Below are positions 1-8,646 of a stretch of DNA of 64,000 bases, in pieces (the stretch's first letter is position 1; each line of letters opens with the position of its first letter). The notes beneath the pieces are model-generated. The model was not told the origin of the DNA. It searched no databases and saw nothing but the letters and a program-made list of their open reading frames with translations. The stretch is taken from contig NZ_RCWZ01000002.1 in assembly GCF_003675385.1 (NCBI RefSeq), positions 682,001-746,000 on the forward strand, written 5' to 3'. This stretch comes from Mucilaginibacter kameinonensis. GTDB taxonomy: Bacteria; Bacteroidota; Bacteroidia; Sphingobacteriales; Sphingobacteriaceae. The position numbers were made by a program, and so were the translations under genes.

Positions 1-470
1 CGTTTGGTTGCAACAACGGTTTGATCCTTTCAGGAGCAAGGGTATATTACACTATGGCTAAAGACAGATTGTTTTTTAAGCAAACCGGTAACCTCAATAA
101 ATTCGGCGTGCCGCAGTTTGGTTTGTGGATCCAGTGCGTGGTTGCTTCGTTATTGTGCCTTAGCGGTAGATATGGCGATTTGCTTGATATGATCTCATTT
201 GTAGTAGTAGTATTTTACGTGTTAACCATATTGGGCATATTTATTTTACGTGCTAAGCTGCCCAATGCCGAGCGCCCTTATAAAGCTATTGGTTATCCAA
301 TTTTGCCCGCCCTTTATATTATTATGGGCGTAGCGTTTTGTATATTGTTGTTTGCCTACAAACGGGATTTCGCTTTGTATGGCCTTGTAATTGTATTGAT
401 AGGGATTCCGCTATATTATATTTCGAAGCGGAACGTTAAGAATGAGGATGAAACGGTTACTGTTAGTTAG
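1..470 (+). CDS. APC-family amino acid permease, C-terminal part (5' end outside window)
   Basis: The reading frame is open to the left edge, so the gene is truncated by the window; about 156 C-terminal residues are present. The first residues (GCNNGLILSGARVYYTMAKD) match the region of LAT/APC amino-acid permeases in which a conserved Arg-x-x-x-x-Met-Ala-x-Asp motif follows a membrane helix. Three to four further hydrophobic helices follow, with a short charged cytoplasmic tail. Family knowledge suggests proton- or exchange-driven amino-acid transport across the inner membrane; the substrate cannot be read from this fragment. The end overlaps the start of the next gene by 29 bases in another frame, so the two may be translationally coupled. 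Confidence 0.85.
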   Translation, partial: FGCNNGLILSGARVYYTMAKDRLFFKQTGNLNKFGVPQFGLWIQCVVASLLCLSGRYGDLLDMISFVVVVFYVLTILGIFILRAKLPNAERPYKAIGYPILPALYIIMGVAFCILLFAYKRDFALYGLVIVLIGIPLYYISKRNVKNEDETVTVS

Positions 471-1854
471 TTTTTTATTTATAGGAGGATCTGTTGCGGG
501 ACAAACGCTTCAGCAAAAAATATCAAATGCATTTGGGCGTTTGCAGGCCGATAGTCAATGCAGTTATGCTTCGCTATCGTTAACTGTACTTGATGCCAAA
601 ACCGGCGAACAGGTGTTTGCCGGCAATCCAAATATGGGCCTGGCTACGGCTTCAACGTTAAAAACTATTACCAGTATTACGGCCTTTAACGTTTTAGGTC
701 CGGATTTTCAGTATCAAACGCAATTGGGTTATACCGGCGATATTGGTGCCGATGGTACCCTGAACGGCGATATCATCATAAAAGGTGCCGGCGACCCAAC
801 CCTGGGCAGCTGGCGCTATGAGCAAACTAAAGAGGGGCACGTATTGACCTTAATGGCTGATGCTTTGCGAAAGGCGGGCATTAAAAAGATTACCGGCCGA
901 ATTATTGGTGATGACAGTATTTTCGGAACACAATCTATCCCCGAAGGATGGATCTGGCAGGATATAGGCAATTATTATGGAGCAGGTACCTCCGGTCTTT
1001 GCTGGCGCGAAAACCAGTTTGATATTAAGTTGCGTACGGGTGTTGTTGGTAACCCGGTTGGTGTGTCCCGTACTGTTCCGCTAATGCCTTATCTCTCATT
1101 TAAAAGCGAATTGCTCAATGGCTCATCGGGCTCGGGAGATAACGCTTACGCGTTTTTACCGGTTGGTAGCAAAGTAATGTACCTGCGTGGCAGCTATGCC
1201 GTTGATCAGGAAAAGAAAAGTATTTCTGCAGCCCTGCCCGATGCCGCTTATGATGCTGCTTTACGCCTTAATGATACGCTCAGGAGCTTAGGTATTATCA
1301 TTAGCAATGAGCCGGAATCGGCGGCGACATTAAGCGCTAAGAATCTGCCATTACCAGTTATCAGTAAAAATCTGGCGACTATATCTTCACCTGCTTTAAG
1401 CAAAATAGTTTACTGGCTTAACCAGAAAAGTATAAACCTGTATGCCGAGCAATTGCTCAAAACCATAGCCTGGAAACAGGGCCGAAAACCTACAACTGCC
1501 AATGGCGTTGACGAGGTGCAAAAGTTTTGGGCAGCAAGGGGGATAGATACGCGGAGTTTAAATATTTATGATGGCAGCGGTCTTTCGCCCGGCGATAGGG
1601 TAACTACTCTTACGCTGGCCCGGATCCTGCAATCGGCTAAAAAAGAAAGCTGGTTTGCTGATTTTTATACCAGTTTACCAGTCTATAACGATATGAAAAT
1701 GAAAAGCGGAAGCATCAACAATGTGTTATGCTACGCAGGCTATCAAACCAAAAATGGGCGAGAGCTTTGCTTTTCTATCATGGTCAACAACTTCAGCGGA
1801 TCGAGCCGGGGGATAAAGGAAAAAATGTTCAGGGTGTTGGATGAGTTGAAGTAG
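442..1854 (+). CDS. dacB: D-alanyl-D-alanine carboxypeptidase/endopeptidase, PBP4 type (peptidase S13)
   Basis: A 470-residue secreted penicillin-binding protein of the PBP4/DacB family, which trims D-Ala from peptidoglycan stem peptides and cuts cross-links in the periplasm. A signal peptide occupies roughly residues 1-21 (MRMKRLLLVSFLFIGGSVAG, then Q). The three active-site motifs are visible: Ser-Thr-Leu-Lys near residue 71, Ser-Ile-Asn (KSINLYAEQ) near 330, and Lys-Ser-Gly-Ser near 420, with the family block YDGSGLSPGDRVT near 375. Between motifs 1 and 2 lies the long insert typical of PBP4. The start could be ATG 442 or ATG 448; both sit inside the tail of the permease gene. Length fits the family. 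Confidence 0.92.
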   Translation: MRMKRLLLVSFLFIGGSVAGQTLQQKISNAFGRLQADSQCSYASLSLTVLDAKTGEQVFAGNPNMGLATASTLKTITSITAFNVLGPDFQYQTQLGYTGDIGADGTLNGDIIIKGAGDPTLGSWRYEQTKEGHVLTLMADALRKAGIKKITGRIIGDDSIFGTQSIPEGWIWQDIGNYYGAGTSGLCWRENQFDIKLRTGVVGNPVGVSRTVPLMPYLSFKSELLNGSSGSGDNAYAFLPVGSKVMYLRGSYAVDQEKKSISAALPDAAYDAALRLNDTLRSLGIIISNEPESAATLSAKNLPLPVISKNLATISSPALSKIVYWLNQKSINLYAEQLLKTIAWKQGRKPTTANGVDEVQKFWAARGIDTRSLNIYDGSGLSPGDRVTTLTLARILQSAKKESWFADFYTSLPVYNDMKMKSGSINNVLCYAGYQTKNGRELCFSIMVNNFSGSSRGIKEKMFRVLDELK

Positions 1855-1928
1855 GGGATTGGGCTGGTTGACGGAATAATTTTCATGATTTGACGTTATA
1901 GACTTAGCTTAATCCTATAAACCTCATC

Positions 1929-2384
1929 ATGAAAATCTTAACCTTAGCTCCCCATAAACCTATAACCTATGCTCCCGGATTGATTAGTCTGGTTTTATTC
2001 CCCGTGCTCTGTGTGTTTTTCTTTCACCAGCATAAAGTGTTTACACAGCGAAACTGTATTGATTTGGTGATGTTTGATCCTTCATGGCCAAGGTTTACAC
2101 CTGCAGAATATAAGGTTAGCTTTCTGCCCAATAGAAGTTATGTCGATGTTAACATCAATGGGAACCCGGTAAGTGACAGGTCGTTGCTTGATTTTGCCCG
2201 TATGGAAATCCGTACCATGCTTAAGACCAGAAATACTACTCTTGGCGTACGCTTTCATTTTGGCAATAAATCGCAATATTGGACATATGTAAACGCCCTT
2301 GATATTTGTTATACTGAAAAGGCAAGTACATGGATGGCTTATCAGGATTATATTTACGTTGTATATGTAAAACCCCGATATTAG
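1929..2384 (+). CDS. Hypothetical membrane-anchored protein
   Basis: A 151-residue protein I do not recognise. One hydrophobic segment lies near residues 15-32, followed by a soluble part of about 115 residues that would be periplasmic. The soluble part (strand, N-G-N turn, helix, then a V-R-F-H-F strand) vaguely resembles the small alpha/beta periplasmic domain of ExbD-like proteins, but this is only an impression. It lies 74 bases after dacB and 25 bases before a lipoprotein gene on the same strand, so the two small genes are probably co-transcribed. Confidence 0.6.
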   Translation: MKILTLAPHKPITYAPGLISLVLFPVLCVFFFHQHKVFTQRNCIDLVMFDPSWPRFTPAEYKVSFLPNRSYVDVNINGNPVSDRSLLDFARMEIRTMLKTRNTTLGVRFHFGNKSQYWTYVNALDICYTEKASTWMAYQDYIYVVYVKPRY

Positions 2385-2409
2385 TATACGTTTAAGAGCC
2401 TATAAACCA

Positions 2410-2808
2410 ATGAAAAAACTTAATGCCTTTTTATTACTTGCGATAGCATCATTTGTAGCCTGCAAAAGCAAAACTAACTCAAATGACGATGTTCAATCTA
2501 TCAAGTTTAAGTTTACTGAGCTTGGCCGTGAAACCCAGTTTAGGATCACCTGCGATAAGTTTGATTATTACTTCCCCGAAGGGAAAGAAAAACATTTTGA
2601 TAAGAAGCCTGGTATCGACAGTGTAATGCAGTTATTAACCGGAATGAAAATGGTGAATGACGGTACCGAGCCGGATGTAAGGGGAAAAATCTACATCACA
2701 CATGCTGCTAAGACTGTAGACACCGTATGTGTTGGCGTTAAAGCCCTTAGTTATAAAGGTACAACCTACGAAACCCCACAGCAATTGTTGGTGTTGATAC
2801 AGAAGTAA
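2410..2808 (+). CDS. Small putative lipoprotein
   Basis: A 132-residue protein with a lipoprotein signal peptide: a positively charged start (MKKLN), a hydrophobic stretch and a lipobox-like IASFVAC giving a lipidated Cys near residue 18, followed by KSKTNSNDD. The mature part is small, lysine-rich and has no family I can name. It ends the plus-strand run that starts with the permease and faces a minus-strand gene across a repeat-containing spacer. Confidence 0.65.
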   Translation: MKKLNAFLLLAIASFVACKSKTNSNDDVQSIKFKFTELGRETQFRITCDKFDYYFPEGKEKHFDKKPGIDSVMQLLTGMKMVNDGTEPDVRGKIYITHAAKTVDTVCVGVKALSYKGTTYETPQQLLVLIQK

Positions 2809-2860
2809 GCCTGTTTGTTTTTTTATTGAAACGCATATGCTTTATAACTCTTCATTTACA

Positions 2861-3034
2861 ATTCCCCGTAGGGGATACCTATTTGTAGTAAAATAGGAAC
2901 AACAATCCTTTGCCTCATAGAGGCTACCCTTATAATGTCGATTATAAACTTCATTAATAGGGTAGCACCCACGGCGCAAAAAGACCTTTTGGAATGAGAT
3001 TCTATAAATAGGTAGCACCTAATGGTGCATATCA
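2861..3034 (+). repeat. Dispersed palindromic repeat, family A, copy 1
   Basis: About 174 bases in the convergent spacer between the lipoprotein gene and the minus-strand LDH-like gene. It starts with ATTCCCCGTAGGGGATACCT and contains three short hairpins: CCCCGTAGGGG, GCCTCATAGAGGC and GCACCTAATGGTGC, plus GGTAGCACC repeated twice. A second copy with the same order lies at 30660-30836. Differences between the copies fall mostly in loops and spacers while the stems are kept, which suggests selection or recent spread of a structured element. Confidence 0.85.
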
Positions 3035-3116
3035 AGAAATATACTACGTACTTTTTTTAGATACGGTAAAATGGCAACTTTAGAAATATAGGTTGGAGGG
3101 AATTTTCGAAAGATGA

Positions 3117-3578
3117 CTATACAGTTTCCTTTACCTCATCCTCAATTACAGCTCTGCACCCTTTAGCACAAACACAAGCTTTGCCTACACATTTATTTAA
3201 CTGCCACAAATCCAGGCAACGGATGGTTTGATTGGAAATCTCTTGTAATTCGTCATCGCCACTCTGGATATGTTGTGGTGAGGTTAAGGGAATATTGGCC
3301 AGTTTAATGCCAAATTGCGCTGCGGCTGCTTTATTAATATGGTTTGTCTCGGAAGATCGGGTAACAATGTATTTAATACCTGCTGTCGCCAGCTTCTCCA
3401 TAACATCAGCAGATACTTCATCATCAACAGTTATGATAGCTGCCGTTTTCCCCTCCGCAAATATGGCGGTATCTGTTGTGAGATTGTTTGATATCAGCGT
3501 AATCTCATGCTTTTTATGGTTGGCTATCGCCAAAAATTCTTTTTCGAAGGGCTTGATATTGTAGGCTATCGCTTTCAT
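3117..3578 (-). CDS. Truncated D-lactate dehydrogenase-like protein with C-terminal cysteine cluster
   Basis: A 153-residue protein whose first ~105 residues look like the catalytic domain start of D-2-hydroxyacid dehydrogenases (MKAIAYNIKPFEKEF at the N-terminus, GIKYIVTRSSETNHIN near 67-82, FGIKLANIPLTSPQHI near 89-104). The NAD-binding Rossmann domain that should follow is absent. Instead the tail has Cys121, Cys130, Cys135, Cys137 and Cys141 (CVGKACVCAKGC). It is unlikely to be an active dehydrogenase; metal binding, redox switching or a regulatory role is possible. It lies 84 bases downstream of the receiver-Crp regulator on the same strand, with its own -7 element at 3601-3608. Confidence 0.7.
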   Translation of the reverse strand: MKAIAYNIKPFEKEFLAIANHKKHEITLISNNLTTDTAIFAEGKTAAIITVDDEVSADVMEKLATAGIKYIVTRSSETNHINKAAAAQFGIKLANIPLTSPQHIQSGDDELQEISNQTIRCLDLWQLNKCVGKACVCAKGCRAVIEDEVKETV

Positions 3579-3600
3579 CCTTAATTTACTTAACCAAAGG

Positions 3601-3628
3601 CAAAGCTACCCTTAAGCCATCGTTGCAA
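3601..3628 (-). promoter_or_regulatory. Candidate promoter of the LDH-like gene
   Basis: On the minus strand TAGCTTTG (3608-3601) matches the Bacteroidota -7 consensus TAnnTTTG, with a TTG 17 bases upstream (3628-3626). The predicted transcription start lies about 15 bases before the ATG at 3578, so the gene can be expressed apart from the upstream regulator. Confidence 0.45.
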
Positions 3629-3662
3629 GAATGAGCAATATCAGCTAAAAAAGTGATGAAGG

Positions 3663-4706
3663 TCAGTTTTTCATTTTGCCGAGCCGTTCGGGTGAGAGTA
3701 CCGTGATGTGACTGCCTTTTTTATCAATGAGGTTTTCATCTTTAAAATCGGTAAGGGTACGGCTTACAGTTTCTGTCGCGACGCCGGCCATGGCCGCAAG
3801 GTCCTCGCGTGAAACTTTGAAATCACCTCCCTGTTGTTTATACAATCGCATCAGGGTATCGGCCATTCTTTTCCGTACCGAGTTATAGGCCAGCTGCAAA
3901 AGCTGTTCTTCCCTGTCGCGGATATGATTGGAGAGTAACTTGATAAATTCACGTGCTACGTCCGGATATAAATTAAGCAGGTTATCCAACTGTTCTTTAG
4001 GAATCAGACAGAGCAGGCTATCCTCCATCGCCGTGGCGGTATCGGTATATGCCTCGTTGGAGAGCATGGCATTTACACCCAGGTACTCTTCGGCCGAGTG
4101 GATGCCTGTCATCAGTTCGCGGCCATCGTCGGCCAGTTTAACGGTTTTAACCCTGCCTTTCAATATCAGGTATAAGCCAGTCCCTTTATCGCCATCATAA
4201 TAAATAACCTGGTCTTTTTTAAACAGGCGCGCCTTACGTTCGGCAATAATGCGTTTTAGTTCGGCGAGACCGGTGTTTTTTGATACGATAGAACTTAAAT
4301 TATCAAGCGATTGGCTATAAAAGTTTTGCTGGGCAGTTTTTTTTCGGATTCTGCTTTCAATAGCGCTTAGTAGTTCCATATCATCAAAGGGCTTGGTCAG
4401 GTAATCATCCGCGCCCATTTCCATGCCCTTGCGCTGGTCAATGCGTTCGGCTTTCGCGGTTAAAAATATAAAGGGGATGGTGGCCGTTTCCGGGTTTTTG
4501 TTCAGCATGTATAAAACGCCATAGCCATCAAGCTCGGGCATCATAATATCGCACAAAATAACATCGGGTAGGTTTTTTATGGCAAGGTCCACACCGGTTT
4601 TGCCATTGTCCGCTTCAAAAACAGTGTAACCGGCCAATTCCAGTATTTCTACTACATTTTCGCGGATGTCGGTATTATCTTCTATGATCAGGATCTTTTG
4701 GCTCAT
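3663..4706 (-). CDS. Response regulator fused to a Crp/Fnr-type transcription factor
   Basis: A 347-residue protein with three parts: a receiver domain (residues 3-120; acidic pocket Glu9/Asp10, phosphoacceptor Asp53, Thr83, Lys105), a cyclic-nucleotide-binding-fold domain (about 145-265, with GDKGTGLYLILKGRVKTVKL) and a Crp-type winged helix (about 275-345, recognition helix in GVATETVSRTLTDF). Phosphorylation by the neighbouring kinase would therefore control a Crp-like activator or repressor directly. The start ATG at 4706 overlaps the kinase stop by one base (TAATG), so the two are translationally coupled. It is probably oxygen-responsive, given its partner. Confidence 0.9.
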   Translation of the reverse strand: MSQKILIIEDNTDIRENVVEILELAGYTVFEADNGKTGVDLAIKNLPDVILCDIMMPELDGYGVLYMLNKNPETATIPFIFLTAKAERIDQRKGMEMGADDYLTKPFDDMELLSAIESRIRKKTAQQNFYSQSLDNLSSIVSKNTGLAELKRIIAERKARLFKKDQVIYYDGDKGTGLYLILKGRVKTVKLADDGRELMTGIHSAEEYLGVNAMLSNEAYTDTATAMEDSLLCLIPKEQLDNLLNLYPDVAREFIKLLSNHIRDREEQLLQLAYNSVRKRMADTLMRLYKQQGGDFKVSREDLAAMAGVATETVSRTLTDFKDENLIDKKGSHITVLSPERLGKMKN

Positions 4707-5890
4707 TATGCGGGGAATGAAATGGTGAATGAAGTGCCTTCGTTTACATTGCTTTCAAAATCAACCCTACCGTTCATGAGCGCGGCATACCGGGCAACAA
4801 TGTTTAGTCCTAAACCAGTGCCGGGGATATTACCGGTATTGTGCGCCCTGAAAAATGCTTCGAATAAATGTTTCTGATCGCTCTCCGGTATCCCTATGCC
4901 GTTGTCTTTGATAGTTACGGAACAACCTGATTCATTTATTTCGGTGTTAAACTCAATAAAGCTGTTTTCGCCCGAATATTTGATGGCGTTGGTAATAAGG
5001 TTGATAATGCAGTTTTTAAGCAGGTTGGTATCAAGCTGTACCATGCTGGTGGTACCGGTATGTTGGTAAAGGATATTTTGATTCTGCTTAGCCATGAGCT
5101 GCATTTCTTCAGTTATTTCCTCGGCCAGCTTAACGATATCAAAAGAAGTGTATGATGGTTCAACACGGCCGGCTTCCAGTTTTTCGAGCGAAAGAAAATC
5201 ATTCAGGATAGTGGTAAGGTTACCAACGGCGTTCTTGATCTTATTCACATGTTTGCCTATTTGCGGACTATGCAGCGGCTCGGCATATTTATCAATAAGT
5301 GAAGCCGACAGCTGCACAGCACTCAGGGGGGTGCGAAACTCATGCGAGGCCATGGATACAAAGCGGCTCTTCAGTTGTCCCAGTTCTTTCTCTTTTTCGA
5401 GGGACTGACTGACCTCTTCTTTTGCTTTTTGCAGTTCACGGACAGATTGCTTTAATGATAAGGTGCGTTCTTCAACTACATCCTCTAAGTGAGCGGCGTA
5501 CTCTTTCAGTTTGTCCTCGGCTTCCTTTTCGCGGCTCAGGTCATGGATAAAGCCTGCATATATTTTACGACCTGAAAAATTCACGTCGCTAACGCCAAGC
5601 CTGAACGGGAATTGCGAGCCATCTTTCCGTAATCCCGTTACTTCACGACCTATACCTATAATGTGCGCCCTGCCGGTAGTTTGATAACGGTCAATATAAT
5701 GATCATGCTCCTGCTTGTAAGGCTGGGGCATTAATATGGATACGTTTTTGCCAACAACCTCACTGGGTTCGTACTGAAAAAGTTTACATGCCGAAGGGTT
5801 GATGGTTTCGATATTCCCCCGTTCATCAATGGTGATAATACCATCAATAGCGTTTTCAATAATGGCTTTCAGTAAGGCGGCATTTTCCAT
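4706..5890 (-). CDS. FixL-like PAS sensor histidine kinase with heme-pocket residues
   Basis: A 394-residue soluble histidine kinase with no membrane segment. The PAS domain (about 5-120) carries the FixL heme signature: EHDHYIDRY gives His62 in the place of the heme-ligand histidine and Arg68, and HIIGIGR gives His76 and Arg82, matching His200, Arg206, His214 and Arg220 of Bradyrhizobium FixL. A coiled coil follows (about 120-175), then the H-box (SHEFRTPL, His183), N-box (Asn301), DNGIGIPE (329-336) and GTGLGLNI (357-364). It should autophosphorylate when deoxygenated if it works as FixL does, and pass phosphate to the adjoining receiver-Crp protein. Heme binding is predicted, not shown. 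Confidence 0.9.
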   Translation of the reverse strand: MENAALLKAIIENAIDGIITIDERGNIETINPSACKLFQYEPSEVVGKNVSILMPQPYKQEHDHYIDRYQTTGRAHIIGIGREVTGLRKDGSQFPFRLGVSDVNFSGRKIYAGFIHDLSREKEAEDKLKEYAAHLEDVVEERTLSLKQSVRELQKAKEEVSQSLEKEKELGQLKSRFVSMASHEFRTPLSAVQLSASLIDKYAEPLHSPQIGKHVNKIKNAVGNLTTILNDFLSLEKLEAGRVEPSYTSFDIVKLAEEITEEMQLMAKQNQNILYQHTGTTSMVQLDTNLLKNCIINLITNAIKYSGENSFIEFNTEINESGCSVTIKDNGIGIPESDQKHLFEAFFRAHNTGNIPGTGLGLNIVARYAALMNGRVDFESNVNEGTSFTISFPA

Positions 5891-6076
5891 GAGGGATATT
5901 CGGTATAATTATCAGCTTTTGCAAATATCAAAATTGACATGGATTATTTTATCCCAAAGATTGCATATCTTAATTTAAATCAAAATTAGGCCTGTTTTGT
6001 AAGAGGAAAGTTACCGGTAGTTAACCTTGAGTTTATCTGCTTGGGCGTTATTTGCGCCTTGTTAAAAAACAGCTCA

Positions 6077-7318
6077 ATGAAAAAACTCCTGCTATTAGCA
6101 ATGCTTGGTTTAGGCGGTTTAAGCGCTTCCGCACAAGCCCCGGCTTCTGTTAAAAATACCCCGACAGATTACGTAAAGACAAAAAACTACGGCCTGCTTA
6201 CTTTTTTTGAACAGGATGCCGAAGTAAGCGCTTTACTCAAGAATGATCCGGAACTGGCTCAGCTTTTACAAAAGAAGCTAAGCGCCCTTAATGCTTCACT
6301 TACCGATTGTAAAGATGCCTCATGCCTTACAGCAGCCGTAAAACTGACCGATGATGATATCAAAACGGTGAGCGAGCGCCTTACTGCTTTGTATAAAACA
6401 GGCAATGCTCTTGATAAGCTGGTTAAATCAAAACTAATTCCATCTGGCTTTTATAGTTTGTATAAAAAATTATCCCCTGAGCAGCTGCTTGTAAAAGCAT
6501 GGGAGCAGGATGCAGGTAGTATTAACTACACAATAGCTGTTTATGCCGAAGGTAAAAAGCCTAACTATCCGCAAATAGATTCCATTAGCTATAATGTTAG
6601 ATCGAGGGCATATTATACGCTGATGTATGATGCCTCTGCTACTTTGATAGGCGACATTAAAGGAACCAAATTGTTTTTTGAACCGGCTATGCAGGCTGCT
6701 TTACTTTATTTGCAGATTAACGAAAGGCAGGATCCTGCTAATTACGAGCCGATGGAGCTGAATGCCAATAAAGCCGCGGTAACCAGTGTTAAAACCATTA
6801 AGTGGGCCGATTATCCATATTCAAACATCCTTGTGCCGGGTGCTGGGCCTGATAATTTAACATCGCCGCTGAGCGGGGAGGGGATGCTGCGCTGCAGGCT
6901 GGCGGTACAGGAATATAAGGCTGGCAAGGCACCTTTTATTATTGTATCGGGTGGTAAGGTGCACCCTTATAAAACAAAATATAACGAGGCCGAAGAAATG
7001 AAGGTTTACCTGATGAAAGCGCTTCATATGCCGGAAAACGTGATCATCATTGAACCGCATGCTCGCCATACAACTACCAACATGCGTAACAGCGCAAGGT
7101 TGCTTTATAAGTATGGTATCCCTGCCGATAAGCCGGGGATTGTAGTAACCGATAAATCACAAACTGATTTTATCATGACTATGGATGCCCGCTGCCAAAA
7201 GGAACTCAACTATGTGCCTTATAAACTGGCTAAACGTAACTCTGAAACCGAAGTAGAATATTACCCGGTTGAAGAAGCGAAACAAATTGATCCGGACGAA
7301 CCACTTGACCCTCGTTAA
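6077..7318 (+). CDS. Secreted DUF218 (YdcF/SanA/ElyC-like) protein
   Basis: A 413-residue protein, taking ATG 6077 because it begins an evident signal peptide (MKKLLLLAMLGLGGLSASAQ). Residues about 245-395 form a DUF218 domain: ILVPGAGPDN, a GMLRCRLAVQEYKAG helix, PFIIVSGGKVHPY and ETHARHTTTNMRNSA-like IEPHARHTTTNMRN. Family members are linked to envelope carbohydrate or vancomycin/detergent tolerance but the reaction is unsettled. The N-terminal 240 residues are helical and lack a recognisable domain. It is followed 72 bases later by another secreted protein gene. Confidence 0.8.
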   Translation: MKKLLLLAMLGLGGLSASAQAPASVKNTPTDYVKTKNYGLLTFFEQDAEVSALLKNDPELAQLLQKKLSALNASLTDCKDASCLTAAVKLTDDDIKTVSERLTALYKTGNALDKLVKSKLIPSGFYSLYKKLSPEQLLVKAWEQDAGSINYTIAVYAEGKKPNYPQIDSISYNVRSRAYYTLMYDASATLIGDIKGTKLFFEPAMQAALLYLQINERQDPANYEPMELNANKAAVTSVKTIKWADYPYSNILVPGAGPDNLTSPLSGEGMLRCRLAVQEYKAGKAPFIIVSGGKVHPYKTKYNEAEEMKVYLMKALHMPENVIIIEPHARHTTTNMRNSARLLYKYGIPADKPGIVVTDKSQTDFIMTMDARCQKELNYVPYKLAKRNSETEVEYYPVEEAKQIDPDEPLDPR

Positions 7319-7390
7319 GAAGCTGAAAGCAGAATGCGAAAAGCTTAAAGCGGCTGTGAGATCATTAATGTAATTACATCATTTAAACAC

Positions 7391-8269
7391 ATGCAAAAAC
7401 TTACTCTAACTATAATAGCTGCTGTTTTAGGTATCGGCAGTATCACCACCGGGACAATTGATCAAAAACTTGATCGCGCCATCACCGTCGATTCGTTGGG
7501 CGCCTGCCAGGGCATCTCTTACCAAAACGGTCGTATATTTTTATATGGCGACAGGGAAGTAGGGATGATCCGCGAGTTTAAGCTGGATCACGATAGCCTG
7601 ATGTATCAGCATAAAGAATATAAGCTAACCCAAAGCGGGCAGGATGTTATTAACCATCCCACAGGTATTGCTTACAATAATGATAAAGGGCCAACTTTTA
7701 TAGGTAATTCTATCAGGCTAAACGCTGCCGGAAGTCAATGGCGCGCTGTAATTTATAACGTAAACTGGAAAGGCTTGCTTAAAACAGGTACGCTTGATGG
7801 TAACCTGATCAACACCATTGAGGACGACGCCTGTATACAAGGCACTCGGCCGGAGTATGTTAAATATAATAATAAGTGGTATGTAGCCACTGCCGATTAT
7901 GGTGATCACGGCAACGAAGTACGTTTATACGACCCGGAAAAACTGGCTAAAGCCAAAAGCACCAAGGAGCCCGGCGTACTTTACAAAAAGTTTACATGCA
8001 CACCGTGGGTACAAAACTTGTTTTGGAAGGCTGATAAAGGCGTTCTGGTGCTTATTCAGAATAAGCTTGAAGGGAGGCAGTGGCGGTTTACTTACGTTGA
8101 TCTTAAAAAGTCGATTGAGACGGGTAAGCAGGTGGTGCTTAGGCAGGTTGATGGCATAGACAGGGGCGACGAGTTGGAAGGTTTTTCATTGCTTGGCGGC
8201 GATGTTAAGGGGATAGCCGTTACTTCATCAAGAAAAAATAACGTGAATTTTACCACTACTTCATGGTAG
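7391..8269 (+). CDS. Hypothetical secreted protein, probably beta-propeller-like
   Basis: A 292-residue protein with a signal-like N-terminus (MQKLTLTIIAAVLGIGSITT). The mature part has repeating strand-turn units (GISYQNGRIFLYGDR, YNNKWYVATADYG, DKGVLVLIQNK) of the kind seen in secreted propellers or phytase/esterase-like repeats, but I cannot assign a family. A rho-independent terminator follows at 8295-8322, so the transcript of this gene and possibly the DUF218 gene ends before the SusC locus. Confidence 0.65.
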   Translation: MQKLTLTIIAAVLGIGSITTGTIDQKLDRAITVDSLGACQGISYQNGRIFLYGDREVGMIREFKLDHDSLMYQHKEYKLTQSGQDVINHPTGIAYNNDKGPTFIGNSIRLNAAGSQWRAVIYNVNWKGLLKTGTLDGNLINTIEDDACIQGTRPEYVKYNNKWYVATADYGDHGNEVRLYDPEKLAKAKSTKEPGVLYKKFTCTPWVQNLFWKADKGVLVLIQNKLEGRQWRFTYVDLKKSIETGKQVVLRQVDGIDRGDELEGFSLLGGDVKGIAVTSSRKNNVNFTTTSW

Positions 8270-8294
8270 TGTTTAAGACTTTACTAAAGTAAAA

Positions 8295-8322
8295 ATGCCT
8301 GCAAAAAGGCAGGTATTTTTTA
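8295..8322 (+). terminator. Rho-independent terminator
   Basis: A short CCTGC/GCAGG hairpin with an A-rich loop followed by a run of six T, 26 bases after the stop of the preceding gene. Confidence 0.75.
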
Positions 8323-8377
8323 TTGTTTGTTAATATAAACTTAACACTAAGGTATCCTTTGGTTAAGATAACTGGTT

Positions 8378-8385
8378 TAGCTTTG
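8378..8385 (+). promoter_or_regulatory. Candidate -7 element for the susCD locus
   Basis: TAGCTTTG matches the Bacteroidota -7 consensus. A TTG lies 16 bases upstream (8359-8361), slightly close. The AT-rich spacer from 8323 to 8646 then leaves a leader of roughly 250 bases before the SusC start. The leader contains an imperfect hairpin built from GGTGA and TCACC near 8547-8568, which could be an sRNA or attenuation target. This is inference from motif match only. Confidence 0.4.
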
Positions 8386-8646
8386 CTGCAATTATTACAA
8401 TATTAATAACTATTTATTAATATTGTTTAATATTAACGCAATAATAATTATGAAACTATTAATTATTTGCTCACTTCTTTAAAAAAGCCGCCTATGTAAC
8501 ATTAACTTCAACTTAACATCGAGCTCGGCGATAAAACTAAGAACCGGTGAATGCGCTAACACTCACCTGGTCCGGGAAAATTGTCAAATAACTCAAAAGC
8601 GATCCAAGGCTTTAAGTCATTTCTTTCAACAATCAATTTTAAAAGT

